From the NCBI GenBank assembly GCA_009760885.1, contig CM019691.1, positions 26,287,314 through 26,351,313 of the forward strand: 64,000 nt of DNA. The letters run 5' to 3'. This document shows, piece after piece, positions 46,256-60,099 of the stretch (position 1 is the first letter of the stretch; every line of letters begins with the position of its first letter). Position numbers and translations under genes: made by a program. The notes beneath the pieces are model-generated. The model worked only from the letters and a program-made list of their open reading frames with translations. It had not been told where the DNA came from and did not search any database. Origin of the DNA: Achatina immaculata. Its lineage: Eukaryota; Mollusca; Gastropoda; Stylommatophora; Achatinidae.

Positions 46256-47531
46256 CTGAATCTCAGTCTTTTGTGGTTAAGAAAAGCACATTGTTGAGAA
46301 GTGTTTCAAAAACTGGAGATGCTTGTGAAAGAAAGGAGGTTTGGCAAGATCTGCAAGTTCTTCTAGAAAATTCTGATCTACACATACCAGAAAAACCACC
46401 TTGAAAGAAAATCCGAATGCACGTCATCATCCGTCATCAGACTCTGAAGATGAGCCACCAAAGCCTTTTCAACCTTCATGAAAACATTTAGTGAGCAATA
46501 CAGACTTGAGCAACGCACTGACACCTGGATCCATTACACTAATGGAAGCTTCTGGAGGACAAATACCTCATTCTGGCTAACTTAGCTAGAAATTATTTAG
46601 TATTCCAGTCCCTTTTGTCCCTTGTGAATGTTTTTTTTTTCTTTTCTATATCTGGATATGTTATTGATACAAAGATAGCAGTGTTCATAAAATAGTTTAC
46701 TCAAGCAACAGGTTGAATAAATAATTTAAGAATCAGAAAATCGTCTCTCATCTTCATTTCATTCTAAAGAGTGCATTATTGACAGAACCAATCAAAGTGC
46801 TGGACTAATTTGCATTGTGACGTTGCTCAAAAAAAAAAAAAAAGAACTTGCTTCAAGCATCAAACTGTTTCACTGTTATTGAATTATTTATGAATTATTT
46901 AATAACAAATGTTATTAAAGTAAAGGAAATAATTTCATATGCAAAGGCAAATGGTTATTAGAACTGTTTTATATCTGAAAGTACTGCTGACCTATTTCTG
47001 CTGTATATAATTTGGCATATTAATATGCCTGAAGGAAAGATTTATATTATAGGTGGTTAATTTCAAATAAAAATTTTAATCATGTGATTAATTATGATTC
47101 CATTTTTCATGGAACAACAGCCCTAATACATATAGTCTATGCATATAAACATACAAGAAAACTGGTCATTTTTGTGCTTTCAAAACAGGAACTAGGCAAG
47201 ACAAGGGTGGCATTGTATCAATCAAGATACAACTGGTAGATGCACAACATCTATAGAGCTATTTCAAATACCAGTAAGAAAATAAACTGCATGTATTTCA
47301 AATGAGCAAACATTGTCTTTATGCCAAAACAACTGTGTAGAAAAGATTTTTATAAAAAAAAAAAAAATTCGAAACAAACAAGTGATTTACATCAGTCAGA
47401 TCTTTACACGACAGTTCACTACGTAAGTTCTAAGTTGGGTGATGAAATCAACATGACAGGCAAGACAAGAGACCAACAACCAGGCAAAATAAGAAACTGA
47501 TAAACAAACAAAGTCCAAGGCTGCTACCATC
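46256..47531 (-). other. Presumed 3' UTR and flank of the NEDD4-like gene
   Basis: It lies directly downstream of the stop codon at 47532-47534 on the minus strand. There is no obvious AATAAA close to the stop. The stretch 46256-46560 is less AT-rich, and a broken plus-strand frame containing SSDSEDEPPKPF is seen there, but I cannot assign it. Confidence 0.4.
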
Positions 47532-49917
<2,386 letters not shown>

Positions 49918-50025
49918 CTTCCAGAAGTTAATAATGACTGGGTGATTCGAGTTGTACTCCCCTTTGTATGCTGTATTTTGTTTCCAGTTATTGACATCAA
50001 TGTCTTGAAGGCCACACATTAGTAA
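49918..50025 (-). CDS. NEDD4: NEDD4-like HECT exon, N-lobe to hinge
   Basis: 36 whole codons, phase 0 at both ends. It reads [20 protein letters not shown] and then [16 protein letters not shown], matching the NEDD4 stretch with D-V-N-D-W and F-W-K. The acceptor is TTTGTCAG and the donor GAAG|GTAAGT. IINFW differs from the more usual I-Q-W-F-W. Confidence 0.96.
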
Positions 50026-50344
50026 CTGACAAATAAATAATATGACAAAATTTATTATGCAGAAAGATACGTGCCCTGCTCACATGGGATATGGAGTCAG
50101 TGTCCACATTTTCCTTGGACTGCCAGCAAATTAGAGAGTGTTTTGGTGAGTATCACTATTTCCTGCTTTCTTTAAGTCCAAGAGGGCTGGTACCCTTTTT
50201 ACAGCAAGGTTAACTGAAGAGCTTTGAACTGGAGTCAAACATATATCACAGACATAAGAAATGAGTGACCTATATCACAGATATATGAAATGAGTGCACT
50301 AGCCATTTCACTACTCAAGTGATCTCTACATTAAAAAGAAAAAA

Positions 50345-51316
50345 ATTCTAATCAGTAAGAATAAATGGTGAAACAACAAGTTGGTTTGACATAAAACAAG
50401 GGGTCTGTCAGGGGTGCATATTGTCACCCTACTTATTTAACTTGTATACTGAAAATATAATGAGGAATGTTAGAGAAGATGTAGACAAAGAATATTACGA
50501 TGCCATAACAGTTGGAGGTTATGAAATACCAGAGATTAGATATGCTGATGACACAGTATTGCTGTCCACAACACAAAAAGGAATGGAAAAACTAATTATG
50601 TCAGTCCGCAAGAACAGCGAAGAGCAGAACCTCTATCTTAATGCACAGAAAACTAAATTGATGACAAATGACAAAACAAACAAGGCAACTGAAATATGTA
50701 TCAATGAGGAAAAACTGGAAGAAGTGGAGAGTTTTGAATATCTTGGATCACTACTAACTAATAATGGAGATACAATGAGGGAAATTAAAAGGAGGACATC
50801 TATCGCTCTTCAGAAAGTAAAACAAATAAAGAATCTGTGGAGAGGAGCAGACAGAACCACAAAAATAAGATTTTTAAGGGCATGGATCTTTCCCATCGCA
50901 ACATATGCCTGTGAGACCTGGACACTTAACAAAACAGCTGAGAAACACATAAATGCCTTTGAATGTAAATGCTACAGAAGAGTTCTCCAAATAGCGTGGA
51001 CACAAAAAAGAACAAATATATCTATACTACAAGAGCTTAATATTGAAGAAGGCTGGCTAGTGAAGAGGATTAAAGAGAGAAAACTTAAATATTTTGGACA
51101 CATTAAACGTCATGATAATTTAGAGAAGACCGTACTGGAAGGATACATAATGGGAAAAAGAAAAAGAGGAAGACCAAGACGAAGATGGCTGCAAGACATC
51201 GTTGACGATCTGGAAATGGATGCAACGGCGGCGGGCCATCTTGCTCACAACCGAGAGGCCTACAGGAGTGCTGTTTGGGAGGCAAAGTTTCGCAAGGGAC
51301 ATGCAAATGAATGAAT
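50345..51316 (+). mobile_element. RTE-A LINE, youngest-looking copy with 297-codon open frame
   Basis: The open frame (from 50421 as an ATG, but readable from about 50353) begins within RT: RINGETTSWFDIKQ-like, then GCILSPYLFNLYTENI and the catalytic IRYADDTVLLS. The C-terminal region follows: LFPIATYACETW-like, LNKTAEKHINAFECKCYRR, KYFGHIKRHDNLEKT, MGKRKRGRPRRRWLQD. It ends KFRKGHANE with TGA at 51312-51314 inside an (AATG)n tail. Clade assignment as RTE/BovB-like rests on the C-terminal pattern and simple tail. It is 5'-truncated: endonuclease and early RT are absent. It serves as reference for the other RTE-A copies. Confidence 0.93.
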
Positions 51317-51454
51317 GAATGAATTGTATACTGCAGAATGAACATTCAAGAAATGCTACTGTCTGTAGAAGCCCAAACTAGATATAATCTTGAAAAAAAA
51401 ATCTGAAATGACCCTATTATCAAAATAAAATGATGAAAGAATGGAAAAACAAGA

Positions 51455-52220
51455 GACTATCATCATCCTGTGCCATCACCATAAGGAAAATTTGTTGTAA
51501 TGGATCTCCACCTTCTTCTGCTCCTTGGTTTCAGTGTACCCTGCCAAATTGAAACTAGTCCATCTTTTGATTTTCTGATGTTATCCACCTCTCGCTCTTT
51601 TTTTCCCTCAACTTTTCCCTTGAGTACAGTTTCTGTTATTGTATTATACTTTCTGATATGGCTGAAATATTTTAATTGTTTGATTCTCACATTTTTCATT
51701 AATTTTCTGTTCAATTTCAGAAGTTTTTGTGTGCCTTTCTTTGTTTTCTTTTTTGTCTAAAGAATATGCTACATTTCAAGGGCCTCAATATTCTTTTCCA
51801 TTTTCTTATTCAGTGTCAATGCTTGTACACCTAGAGGAGTGTAGAGTATACACAGATTTAACGACTCTCAGTTTCAACTGACGCACTATATTTGAAAGTG
51901 ATATATGTTCATTCTGGTGAAAGTGCATTTAGTCACTCTGTTTTCTTCTATTAATCTTCATTTCATATTTCTCATCATCATGTGTCTAAAATATATGAAA
52001 TGTTTTCCTCTGTTCTAAGTTTTTTTCCATTTATATTTCTATTTACAGATGATTTCTGTTCTTTCCTGTGATTGCCTTGACCTTCCATCTTTTGAGATAT
52101 TTATTTCCAACCCATATTCTTGGCTTTCCTCATTCATGTGTGCCATAAGATTCTGTTATGTCTTCTAGATTTTCTGACAACAACAGTGCATCATGGATAC
52201 ATCCGAGCCTGCCAACTGTT
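51455..52220 (-). mobile_element. LINE fragment of a further RTE-like family
   Basis: Minus-strand C-terminal region: RIKQLKYFSHIRKYNTITET, VLKGKVEGKKEREVDNIRKS, and later WRSITTNFPYGDGTG (51463-51714). More degraded RT-like sequence reaches up to about 52220 (INGKKL-like stretch). A GATGATGATAG-like tail sits at 51455-51465. No duplication found. Confidence 0.7.
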
Positions 52221-52284
52221 GTTCCATTAACGATTAGTCCAAGCATCTCACTACTGTTACAATAAACCACAATTTAAAACTTAC

Positions 52285-52405
52285 CTCAACTTCATTTTCG
52301 TCAAATATTTGCAACAGACTCTGAGGAACGAGGGCATTGAAACCTTTCATAAAGGCCTTCATCTGGCTGTCAACCCGGGCAGAAAAACGCCAACTGATCA
52401 CACAA
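52285..52405 (-). CDS. NEDD4: NEDD4-like HECT exon beginning inside a tandem array
   Basis: One base completes an Asn codon (AA|T). It then reads CVISWRFSARVDSQMKAFMK and GFNALVPQSLLQIFDENEVE; the donor is GAG|GTAAGT. IFDENE and the preceding P-Q-x-L are NEDD4 N-lobe signatures. CVISWRF corresponds to L-V-I-Q-W-R-F of relatives. The acceptor (CAATCCTCAG) and the first 5 codons are part of the 51-bp repeated unit of 52387-52760. Confidence 0.93.
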
Positions 52406-52760
52406 CTGAGGATTGAGAGAACAATGAAAATAAAATAATACCAACTGATCACACAACTAAGGATTGAGAGAACAATGAAAACAAAATAATACCAACTGAT
52501 CACACAACTGAGGATTGAGGGAACAATGAAAACAAAATAATACCAACTGATCACACAACTGAGGATTGAGAGAACAATGAAAATAAAATAATACCAACTG
52601 ATCACAGAACTGAAGATTGAGAGAACAATGAAAACAAAATAATACCAACTGATCACACAACTGAGGATTGAGGGAACAATGAAAATAAAATAATACCAAC
52701 TGATCACACAACTGAGGACTGAGATAACAGTAAAATGGAATAACACCAACTGATTATACA
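52387..52760 (-). repeat. 51-bp array repeating the exon's splice acceptor
   Basis: The unit on the minus strand is TTTTCATTGTTCTCTCAATC, then CTCAG|TTGTGTGATCAGTTGG and TATTATTT. The copies start every 51 bp: exon-like starts at 52405 (the true one), 52456, 52507, 52558, 52609, 52660 and 52711, plus a decayed eighth copy to 52760. The AG is intact in the first seven. Because the unit is 17 codons with no stop, the exon frame stays open through the array (CVISWYYFVFIVPSILS per unit). Confidence 0.95.
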
Positions 52761-54875
52761 ATTGATGATAGAGACAGAAGTAGAATGAAAATACATATCT
52801 AACTACCTATGTCTTATGTCTGCAATGATCAACAGCTCTAATGTGATGCCTAGTTTGAAAAAGGTCATAGATACCTGTGCTTTAGTGGGGAAACTTGTAA
52901 TATCTTTTACATTTCAAAACTGTAAATATCAAAGGATCCAAAATTTTGTTGATAGAAAATCCAACTTGCATGACACCAATGTTCTAATTTACATATAAAC
53001 ATAATCAGCAAATCAGAAACTTATCATTTTTAATATCACTACAGCTAAATGCAGGCACATGAAATAATTAGATAAATGAGAAAAAATTGCGTAATGAAAA
53101 ACTGATCAGCAATCCTTTTCTGTATTTATCAAATTTTCACTGAATGACCCTAGTAACTACATACAAAATTCATGTGAATCTTCTTCGTATGCATACTGGA
53201 TTTTTGCGATGCACTTTTTGGCTGGGTACCTCTGACTTCAGCACCTTTCCTTGCTAGGGCAGAATGAGGTCTTGCTCGGACTGCCATGAACACAGTGGTG
53301 TAGGCTGGCCTGGCCAAAACTTTGTTTTCTAGTCTCAGGTGGCTGTACTTAAGCCCCTTCTCCATGTCAGATCCAGATGACTTTGAGACAATTCCACACT
53401 TCGACTCTGGGATAAGGAATCTAGTGAGTGCCTAAATGATAACCATTCCCCACCACCTATATTCTGCTGGCTCTGTTTTGTTTACTCCATTCTGACAGCC
53501 ATTGTTGTAAAGACCCATAGGCTTGTCACGTCCTGGATTCATTGGTTTCATACCAGATTTTCCTAATCCCTGCTGGCAATCTCTATATCCCCATCCCTCC
53601 ACCAACATGACATTACATTTTCCAAAAATAGCAATTACAATTAATGTTGATTGCCACAGGTTTCTGGGCTACAGAAATAGGTCAGAGTTTTTAAGCAAAC
53701 AGATCTATATTCCCTGTCTCACAAAGACTATGTTAAGTTAAGTGTGCTCTTAACACAGTTGTTCCCAGGGAAATTCACGTGAATGAAACAAGACAGTTCC
53801 AACCAAAGGCTTAAACCAACAATAAATAACCCAGAAACACAAATGTAATAGCACATATGAAGGAACTGACCATGACCACCACAACTGGGGATGAAAAAAA
53901 AAAATATGGCCTGGTTATTTCTTGCCTTGTATTCTCTCAGGATACATAATCTAAGAACACCTGGCATCTATATTTTAGTTTTAAGAAGTATCAGTTGCAA
54001 CACTGATGTATTATGAAGATATTACAACAAAGGTATATTATGAACACGTATGTGGAAGGTGCATAGGTTTTATGATTTCTTCCCCCCCTAAAAAACCTGA
54101 TAAAATCAAATCTGAAGCACTAATTCTTTGATACAAACAGCATAGAGTAGTATCAACACCATAAGATAAATGCATCATGCTACTTGGGCATGCATGAGAT
54201 AGGCTGTTAGTGCCCACATTTTCCTTCACTGTTGCATTCTTGAAGGCAGCTGCTTTTAGGTCAGATGTCAAATTCCTCTAAAGTTCAAAACTAAATTCCT
54301 CTGCAGACAAACTAAGAAACCAGGGAAACCAAGGCCAGAGTCGCATCTAAGGACAAAAGATAACATGTAAATGCATGATCAGGGTGAGTTAACACGAAGA
54401 AAAGAGAACTATGTCTGTTACACGACATATACAAACCTAAATGACTGATTGGTATAAAGAGAAATCCACTGATCAAAGAGCATCGGGAAGTCGTGGACAT
54501 GAATGTTTGAGTTGTAACTTCAGCCTTATGAAGTGGTTATCAACACTCAGCAGACCTATGGGAGCTTTGACCCACATGGACCCGCCCCTCTAAGATCATC
54601 AGAAGTTTAAAGGGCCAAAACACTTGCATGATGGAGTAGTCCTTCTCTGACAATCTAAGCTGTGTTGCTTCACTTTCTGCAACACTTATAATCCAGTTAT
54701 GACACCTAATTTCAAAGCTTCTATGTTGTACCAGCTATCAATTGCTTCTGTTTTTCAGCCTTAAGGAGACAACAAGAGAGACTGAATGAATCAACATAGA
54801 TGAAATAAGAATGGTCTGAAAAAAAAACAAACAAATAAAATACATACATAGAAAATGCAAAGAAAACAAAATTAC
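52406..54875 (-). other. NEDD4-like intron
   Basis: A phase-2 GT-AG intron of about 2.5 kb. Its acceptor end is the 51-bp array. The block 53170-53350 is richer in GC and contains a minus-strand ACGAAGAAGATTC end that recalls the (GAA)n tail of the retroposon at 33484, but I could not establish a match. Confidence 0.85.
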
Positions 54876-54949
54876 TTAATATATTCCATTTTGTTCTCAT
54901 TTGTAACTGCAATGTTTCTTCCATTTGGCTTCAAGTCCTCTGTTTTGAT
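54876..54949 (-). CDS. NEDD4: NEDD4-like HECT exon, N-lobe
   Basis: 24 codons plus two bases: IKTEDLKPNGRNIAVTNENK and MEYI, then AA. The acceptor is GATTTCAG-like (CTCTTTCAG) and the donor ATTAA|GTAATT. L-K-P-N-G-x-x-I-x-V-T-N-E-N-K is a classic NEDD4 N-lobe segment. Phase 2 matches the next exon. Confidence 0.95.
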
Positions 54950-55046
54950 CTGAAAGAGAAACATAGTTGCAGGTATTAACTTCAGCACTGGTGGCAGAAC
55001 CAGGTAAAGAATAAATACATTTATCACAACAACAACAAAATTAAAT

Positions 55047-56325
55047 ATTTAAGCTTTTATGTGTTTTCACAAAGGAAACTGGTTTTTACAAAAGATATTT
55101 CAGCTTTTATCTGTTTACAAAAAGTAAATTGGCTTTTACAATAAATATTCAGCTTTTATGTGTTTACAAAAAGGAAATTGGTTTTTACAATAGATATTTC
55201 AGCTTTTATGCGTTTTCACAAAGGAAACTGGTTTTTACAATAAATATTTCAGTTTTTATGTGTTTATAAAAAGGAAACTGGTTTTTATAATAAATACAGG
55301 GTCTGGCATAAGGCATAGCTGGATTTTAAAAATGGAAAATAAATAAGCGCTATACATGTTTTTGGTAAAAAAAAAAAAAAGTGAAATGAAACTCAGAAAA
55401 GTGAGTATTTTTATTACTACTGACAATTATATTCAGGTTTTGAAAATTACACCCATTAGATGACCACCATTACATTTGATACATTCAGCCAGGTGTCTGG
55501 AAAATTCCTACACAAAACCATTTAACATGTTCAAAGGGATATTTTGAATGCAATGTCGGATTCGATCTTTTAGGTCTGAATTGACTGTGGTCGACTAGCA
55601 TGCACCATTTTCTTGAGATAACCCCACAAAAAAAAAAGTCTGTGCTTGATAAATCTCGTGACCTTGCCGGCCAATAAATAAACCAAAATCTGGAAATAAG
55701 ATGATTGGGAAATGCAGAATGGATTGACGGGCTGTGTGGGCATTTGCTCCATCTTGTCGAAACCATATTAGTCTCTTATTTCTATTGGCCAAGTCTGGAA
55801 TGAAGTATTCAGTTAGCATCTGCACATAAAGATCACTATTAACAGTAAGAGGATGCCAGGTGCCAAAGCTGATCTGATCGCCGAGGGCTATTCAACAATG
55901 CATTGCAGATTTCTTGAATTCATTCAGGTGCCTGTTGAGTTCTTGGACGACCAGTAGACTTGTTATTAAGGCAATTAGTGGTTTCCTTAAATTTTTTGAC
56001 CCACCTCAAAATTGTTTTGTCCTCCGATCAGGAACATTATCACGGGAATGCAACTCAAAATGGCGACGAAACTTTTGTTGTACAGTAACAGACAATTCTC
56101 CACTTTTAAAATAAGTTTCAACGGTGAGTGCGTATGTTGTGTTTGCCAAGAAGCCATTGTTAAAAATAACCGTTTGTCGGCTTTATCTCTGACATCATGT
56201 TTTTTTCACACATATTCAGTTTCCGCGCACTATGTCAGTTAAATCCAGCTATGCTTTATTCCGGACCCTGTATTTCAACTTTTATGTGTTTACAAAAAGG
56301 AAATTGGTTTTCAAAATAAGTTCTA
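55047..56325. repeat. 50-bp tandem repeat, 5+1 copies, split by a transposon
   Basis: The unit is ATTTCAGCTTTTATGTGTTT, then ACAAAAAGGAAATTGGTTTTT and ACAATAAAT. There are five copies at 55047-55296 and one at 56271-56325, immediately before the exon at 56335. Transposon insertion inside the array explains the gap. Confidence 0.9.
55297..56270 (-). mobile_element. mariner-type transposon, DD37D-like, shortened
   Basis: Inverted termini: left CAGGGTCTGGCATAAGGCAT then AGCTGGATTT; right, reverse complemented, CAGGGTCCGGAATAAAGCAT then AGCTGGATTT. TA flanks both ends (55295-55296, 56271-56272). The minus strand carries transposase remnants: RQDGANAHTARQSILHF, then, one frame over, ISRFWFIYWPARSRDLSSTD followed by F, and the C-terminal HLAECIKCNGGHL-like sequence. 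Counting across the single-base shift gives 37 residues between the last two acidic residues, which fits the DD37D (maT) group. At 974 bp it is shorter than a full element, with a decayed N-terminal part. Confidence 0.85.
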
Positions 56326-56334
56326 TGTTTTTAC

Positions 56335-56430
56335 CTCTCCAAATTGGTCCTCTTCCACTGAAAATGTCATCTCTAAATCTGCTGGGTCATTATCCTGAAT
56401 CCATATTAGAGAGTTGTAATACTCAGAGTC
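56335..56430 (-). CDS. NEDD4: NEDD4-like HECT exon, N-lobe
   Basis: 32 whole codons, phase 0 at both ends: DSEYYNSLIWIQDNDPADLE and MTFSVEEDQFGE. The acceptor is ATTTTCAG and the donor GAG|GTAAAA. DSEYYNSL and the N-D-P block are conserved in NEDD4 and NEDD4L; F-S-V-E-E-D aligns with the variable F-x-x-D-E segment. Confidence 0.96.
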
Positions 56431-57674
56431 CTGAAAATATTACATTATTATTATCAGATAATGAAAATCATTATCAAATACTGAATATGCTTTAAGTTCA
56501 ACATAAGAGCTCTTATCAACTTCAAAGATATTTTTTTAAACTTCTGACCTGCTTTAGCAGAAATCAAAGACAGCTATTTCTCCTAGCATCAAATGTATCC
56601 TCACATCTAAAAAAATAAAAAAAGCCTTTTGTCTTGGAAAAAACTGCTTCAAAATTTGAACTACTGAATTGTATTAACCTCTTTACACTTACTGTTTCCT
56701 TGTCCTGTGGCAAATTATTTTCACAAAAAAAAAAAAAAAAGTAGATTGTACAACAGTTATAAAAATGAAGTTGAGATTTATTATGCTAGAAATAAAATAA
56801 CATTTCTTGAGATAAGCTACTGATGATGATGACAGTGGTGGTGGTGATGATGATGATGAGAGTAAAGGTGGTCGCAAATGATGAAAATAATATTAATAAT
56901 GATTATGTTATGGTGATGGTAACAATAATGATGGTGTAGTGACAGTGGTGGTAGTGATGATGATGTCCAAATCAACAAGTTTTTCTCTGGTGTGATGAAT
57001 TCAAAAAAACACTTGTACAACAATTATAAAAACAATGTAAAGATTTATTATGCCAGAAATAAAAAAATAGCATTTCTCGACATGGTCTTATAATGACAAT
57101 ATGACAATGCCAACATCCAGATCAATAGTTTTTCTTTATGTGATAAACTCCAAACCAAGGTAAAAGCCACTTTACACTCCTTGTAGAAATATCATGTTTC
57201 CTTGCGAATGTGAATGCCAGCCTGGCCACTCTTGGATCACACAAATTCATAAGCAATGTCAACAGTTTCAGTGTTGTCATCATTATCATATATAACATTG
57301 CTCTGATATGAATAATCTAAATTGTCTGATGTTCATATAATCATAAACACTGGTGCTATTCTGCAACAAGTTCTCATCATCTTTGAAACAAAAGCATTTA
57401 CTGCAACCAGCCATTGTTCTCAATGTGTGCAGCATAACACAACAACACAGCTATATTTAGCTTGACCTGCTTGTTGAAAGTGCTGTTCCAGCAGCCTCCC
57501 ACAATATGTGATAACTAAGTCGTCTGCTATTTACGACAAAGCAAGAAAACTTGGGGATAATGCTATGAAACTGCATCTGTGTATAATCAGTGAGTTAACT
57601 AGGGGAATGATGTACGGGGAACAAACATGCACAAGATAACTCAAGGTTAATGCTAAAGGGGTTAATACACTTAC
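56431..57674 (-). other. NEDD4-like intron with GAT-rich microsatellite
   Basis: A phase-0 GT-AG intron of about 1.2 kb. Two similar segments (about 56740-56815 and 57010-57080, sharing ATTTATTATGC and AGAAATAAAA) flank a GATGAT/GGTGGT-rich stretch at 56820-56975. Confidence 0.85.
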
Positions 57675-57745
57675 CACTGATTCCATGTCATTAAGTGTGA
57701 TTGGCTTCCGCAGCATCATCCTGTAAAATGGCCTAATGAAAAATG
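57675..57745 (-). CDS. NEDD4: NEDD4-like HECT exon, N-lobe
   Basis: Two bases complete an Ala codon (G|CA). It then reads FFIRPFYRMMLRKPITLNDM and ESV, with acceptor TTTTACAG and donor GTG|GTAAGT. F-x-R-P-F-Y-x-M-x-L-x-K-x-I-T-L-x-D-M-E-S is a standard NEDD4-family HECT motif. Confidence 0.97.
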
Positions 57746-57791
57746 CTGTAAAAAAAAAGACAAGAGAAAAAAAAAAAAGATCAACTCATAT

Positions 57792-58079
57792 TTATGTATG
57801 GGAATAAACATGACTGTGCAGTGTGATCATATCCAATGAAGCAAAGCCAACCAAGAGCCTATACCACCCTTTTTGTAGGTGCTCCAGTGACAGCTTGGTT
57901 AACGAGGCAGGGCTCACTGTGATCCCAACGGTGGCGGAATCTATTGTGAAGCTTGCTCTTTTTACGGCTTCACTATAGGTCTTCAGCTGGACAGTCGTAA
58001 CCCACAGCTTGCGTCCTAACATCTTCATAGCACTGAATGTTGCAAACACCTTGCTCACAGTTCCTGGGTGATAAAACAT
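57792..58079 (-). other. Unexplained CpG-rich open block
   Basis: Minus-strand frame of 95 codons (MFYHPGTVSKVFATFSAMKM; later SPASLTKLSLEHLQKGWYRL). Base composition differs sharply from the surrounding intron. I recognise no domain, and there is no splice support. It is probably a retroposon fragment. Confidence 0.3.
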
Positions 58080-58129
58080 TTCTCTTCAGTCTGATTCCAT
58101 CCACCCATCCGTGTCCTTGGTTGGTAATT

Positions 58130-58800
58130 GGCTAAGCAATCATCATTTGCAAGGCAGTAAGAAATTCTCTCCACTTCCCATGGTCAATGTGTATCAGCTG
58201 TGCTACTCATTTCTGCTTCTACAGTTCTCTGCTAGATAGCATTTGGCTGGTCTCTTTCTTCTTTCCTTGAAGAGTCCATCTCATGTTTGTTTTCATGATG
58301 CGGCTGAGGTCCCTTTTGAGCAAAATGACCAATCTATTTCCAGCTTTTTTCTTTGCTATTATAACATGTATATCTTCTAGTTCACACTGGGCAATTAGGT
58401 CTCTATTATTTATTGTATGTGGCCTGTAAATGTTCAAAATCTTTCTGAGGCAGGTTGTGTGGAATGAGGATAATTTGCTCATTTCTTTTTTCAGTTGTTC
58501 TTCCAACATTTTGCTCTACAGAAGAGTATGGATAACACATAACTATGGTACAGTTCTATTTTGGTTCTAGTACTCTGCTGGGAGGACCTTCCAGATGTTT
58601 CTAAGACAAATGAAAGCAAAGCTGTTCTTGCTTTATGTATTATATTCTTTTATGTCTTTATTTGTTCATCTATGAGGTGTTAGTATATTGCCAAGGTATA
58701 TGAAGGCATGTGTTTCTGTTAGATTCTGGCCATTAATTCATAAATTTTAACTTTTGTTTGCTTGTCTATGTTTACTATCATTATTTCGGAATTTATATCA
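58130..58800 (-). mobile_element. RTE-like LINE remnant
   Basis: Minus strand. CLRKILNIYRPHTINNRDLI and a TNMRWTLQGKKKE-like C-terminal region (58219-58509), then HGKWREFLTALQ before 58150. More degraded matter extends to about 58800. It belongs to the RTE-B/C kind. Confidence 0.65.
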
Positions 58801-60099
58801 GTGTTTCCCAGGCTTGTTCCAGCAGCCGTCCCCTTTTCTCTCAGGCCACATCCTCAATGTGTGCACACACCCCACTCCACCCCCCATAATGTACTATTCA
58901 TACGATGACCTGTTAAACTAGAATATGCATTACAAAACTAAAAACTTAGTTAGCAAACCAGTTCAATTAACAATATGAAAAAGTACATTTATACCTCACC
59001 TACTGTGTTATTTTCTCAAATTTTAATGTGATAAATGACTTCCATGTAGGGGCACAAGTTTCTCAATATCAGGTTGAAAGTGTTAAGATGGAAGGTATTA
59101 CTGTCCCTGTCTGCTGCTTCATTTTCCCTTAACCCCCCCCCCCCCCCAATGCACATAGGGTTAACACCCACTATGGGAAACACTGCTTTATACTGATATT
59201 CAGTACCACCTGTCTGCTGAGTGTATCTAGAGTGCTTGTTTTTTCTTGGATATGCGAGGAGCGTCAGTCTGATTATTCAATGTTAATTTTGCATAATATC
59301 TCTGCACTGTCTTCACAGACGGGTTTGGTTTCTTTTCTCTAGCCACACTTCTGGAGCAATATTCCAAGTTTCACTTTGTCCTGTCTTTTAAGAAACCCAT
59401 TCTCTTTTATGTATTTTGACTGCAGATGTCCACTGTCTCTTATGCCAGCGTGCAATTATTTTAACAACTAACTTCTCCTATAAGGCATATATATATATAC
59501 TATGGTATTTACCACACATTTTTCTGACTATAAGTCAACATACTTTGTTCTAAGTTGGAAAGATCCTATTTACATGAAGGATTAATCATATGGTAAGCAT
59601 ATTCTGTTGTAATGTGTCCTAGCTCTTGGGACATTCTACACTTGCAGCATTAACAAACATGTTTTTGCCATATAAAAATGCATCCACAACCAAAGACAGA
59701 CATACAAGGTAAGCAAAGAATATATTCTAGAATGCTTAATCTGGAGAAAACCAATCATTCACAAAATAAATTTAACAAATTTTCACTGCAAATGCATAAC
59801 ATTTAAAAAAATAGATTAGTAGGCATTATGAATCCAAACTCAATATCTCATAATAATCTGTCAGATCTCCACTGTCAATGAACAAGCTAATTTTTTCATG
59901 AATTTGTTTCTACTAAAACCAACTTAAATACCACACAGCAGACATATAGTCCACAATATACTATAAATAGATAAATAATATCTCACCAAAAAAAAAAAAA
60001 ACCCGAAAAAAACAGAAAATCAAGATATTACAAGCAACAACAAACTATTATTACTTCATGATTTCTTGCAGGACCTCTATAATGACTTGGGGGGGGGGG

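Larger units (their letters stand above)
50026..52284 (-). other. NEDD4-like intron carrying two LINE fragments
   Basis: A phase-0 GT-AG intron of about 2.3 kb. Most of it is the plus-strand RTE-A copy (50345-51316) and a minus-strand LINE fragment (51455-52220). Confidence 0.85.
54950..56334 (-). other. NEDD4-like intron with repeat and DD37D element
   Basis: A phase-0 GT-AG intron. It holds the 50-bp repeat (55047-55296 and 56271-56325) that the mariner-type element at 55297-56270 interrupts. Confidence 0.85.

Noticed and set aside
50421..51314. Host gene with a 297-residue product
   Set aside because: It contains the IRYADDTVLLS reverse transcriptase box and matches other truncated copies in the window, so it is a LINE.
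51103..51345. Minus-strand frames opposite the RTE-A copy
   Set aside because: Shadows of the LINE reading frame.
52234..52761. A single 175-codon gene on the minus strand
   Set aside because: It is the HECT exon fused to its upstream 51-bp array plus intron sequence. The conserved part ends at the donor 52285.
56820..56990. Histidine-rich peptide on the minus strand
   Set aside because: It is a translation of the GAT/GGT microsatellite, with no other support.
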